In this document: positions 63,609 to 64,000 of the stretch, piece by piece
How the letters are laid out: each line of letters opens with the position of its first letter
Numbering within the stretch: position 1 is the first letter of the stretch
Assembly: GCF_014205685.1 (NCBI RefSeq)
Contig: NZ_JACIIU010000004.1
Span: 124,001-188,000 of the forward strand
Source: Paenochrobactrum gallinarii
GTDB lineage: Bacteria > Pseudomonadota > Alphaproteobacteria > Rhizobiales > Rhizobiaceae
Length of the DNA stretch: 64,000 nucleotides
Direction of reading: 5' to 3'
Translations under genes and position numbers: made by a program
The notes under the pieces: generated by a model
Told to the model about the DNA's origin: nothing
Database searches by the model: none
Seen by the model: the letters and a program-made list of their open reading frames with translations, nothing else

Positions 63609-64000
63609 ATGAATATTCATGAATATCAGGCCAAGCGTCTGCTGCACTCGTTTGGTGCGCCAATCGCCAATGGTGTGGCTGTTTATTCCGTTGAACAGGC
63701 GGAAGAATGGGCAAAAACGCTTCCTGGTCCGCTTTATGTGGTCAAGAGCCAGATCCACGCAGGTGGTCGCGGTAAGGGTAAGTTTAAAGAGCTCGGCCCT
63801 GATGCAAAGGGCGGTGTACGCCTTGCCAAGTCGGTTGAAGAAGTTGTTGCCAATGCAAAAGAAATGCTCGGCAACACACTGGTAACCGCACAGACCGGCC
63901 CTGCCGGTAAGCAGGTCAACCGTTTGTACATCGAAGATGGCGCAGACATTGAGCGTGAGCTTTATCTCTCCATGCTTATCGACCGCACCGTTGGCCGTCC
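63609..64000 (+). CDS. sucC: Succinyl-CoA synthetase beta subunit (5' part)
   Basis: SucC with SucD makes succinate and ATP/GTP from succinyl-CoA. The frame from ATG 63609 reads [20 protein letters not shown], then [17 protein letters not shown] of the ATP-grasp domain, and runs open to the window edge (130 codons). The rest of the gene lies outside. AAAGGA precedes the start. Confidence 0.96.
   Translation, partial: MNIHEYQAKRLLHSFGAPIANGVAVYSVEQAEEWAKTLPGPLYVVKSQIHAGGRGKGKFKELGPDAKGGVRLAKSVEEVVANAKEMLGNTLVTAQTGPAGKQVNRLYIEDGADIERELYLSMLIDRTVGR

Overview
This is a chromosomal window from an alphaproteobacterium of the order Hyphomicrobiales (Rhizobiales), close to the Brucella/Bartonella side of the order. 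The clearest taxonomic cues are an Omp19-type lipoprotein beside zapE-mdh-sucC, the his-hslVU order, the hemE-rho-mnmE-mnmG-rsmG-parAB-holA order, and a HisB that is near-colinear with Brucella HisB. Base composition looks moderate by eye, lower than in most free-living rhizobia. Complete histidine genes plus hemE and hemJ argue against a typical blood-borne Bartonella. Nearly all genes are ordinary core genes. I see no prophage, insertion sequence, CRISPR array or defence island.

Layout. 1-7.8 kb: his genes (minus), a heat-shock-type hslVU operon (plus), an exported DUF1402 protein, and an XRE regulator with an Smr protein. 7.9-14.1 kb: Tim44-like protein, a cluster of palindromic tandem repeats, fxsA, secB, then the minus-strand operon ppsR-maf-aroE-coaE-dnaQ. 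14.1-14.5 kb: the probable chromosome origin (oriC) between ppsR and hemE, with several DnaA-box matches and clustered GANTC sites. 14.5-27 kb: hemE-hemJ, rho, a thioredoxin-domain protein, mnmE-mnmG-rsmG-parA-parB and holA. Three strong parS sites lie here, one of them inside rsmG. 27-31 kb: a three-gene ABC importer, a GAF-GGDEF diguanylate cyclase and tRNA-Arg(CCT).

31-47 kb: an M20 peptidase, DacA, a CobW-type metallochaperone, TusA, a lipoprotein L,D-transpeptidase, accA, xerD, aroK-aroB, a CorC-like transporter, BolA, a J-domain protein and cobS-cobT. 47-60 kb: an SDR oxidoreductase, a queuosine-precursor transporter behind a likely preQ1-I riboswitch, rpmB, a DUF3108 protein, an EamA exporter, a MerR regulator diverging from a Zn/Cd/Pb P-type ATPase (with a 19-bp-spacer MerR promoter), an exported unknown, gloB, a YciB-like protein and ftsY-mtaB-dapF. 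60-64 kb: omp19-like, zapE, a 0.95 kb noncoding region rich in hairpins, mdh and the 5' part of sucC.

The most useful non-gene signals are oriC with its nearby parS cluster, the preQ1-I candidate whose pseudoknot would cover the start codon, the MerR operator, the 55/56-bp palindromic repeat array upstream of fxsA, a heptanucleotide minisatellite between mnmE and mnmG, and the structured leader of mdh. I do not see a wholly new multi-gene system. The best candidate for something undescribed is the chain of hairpins upstream of mdh-sucC.
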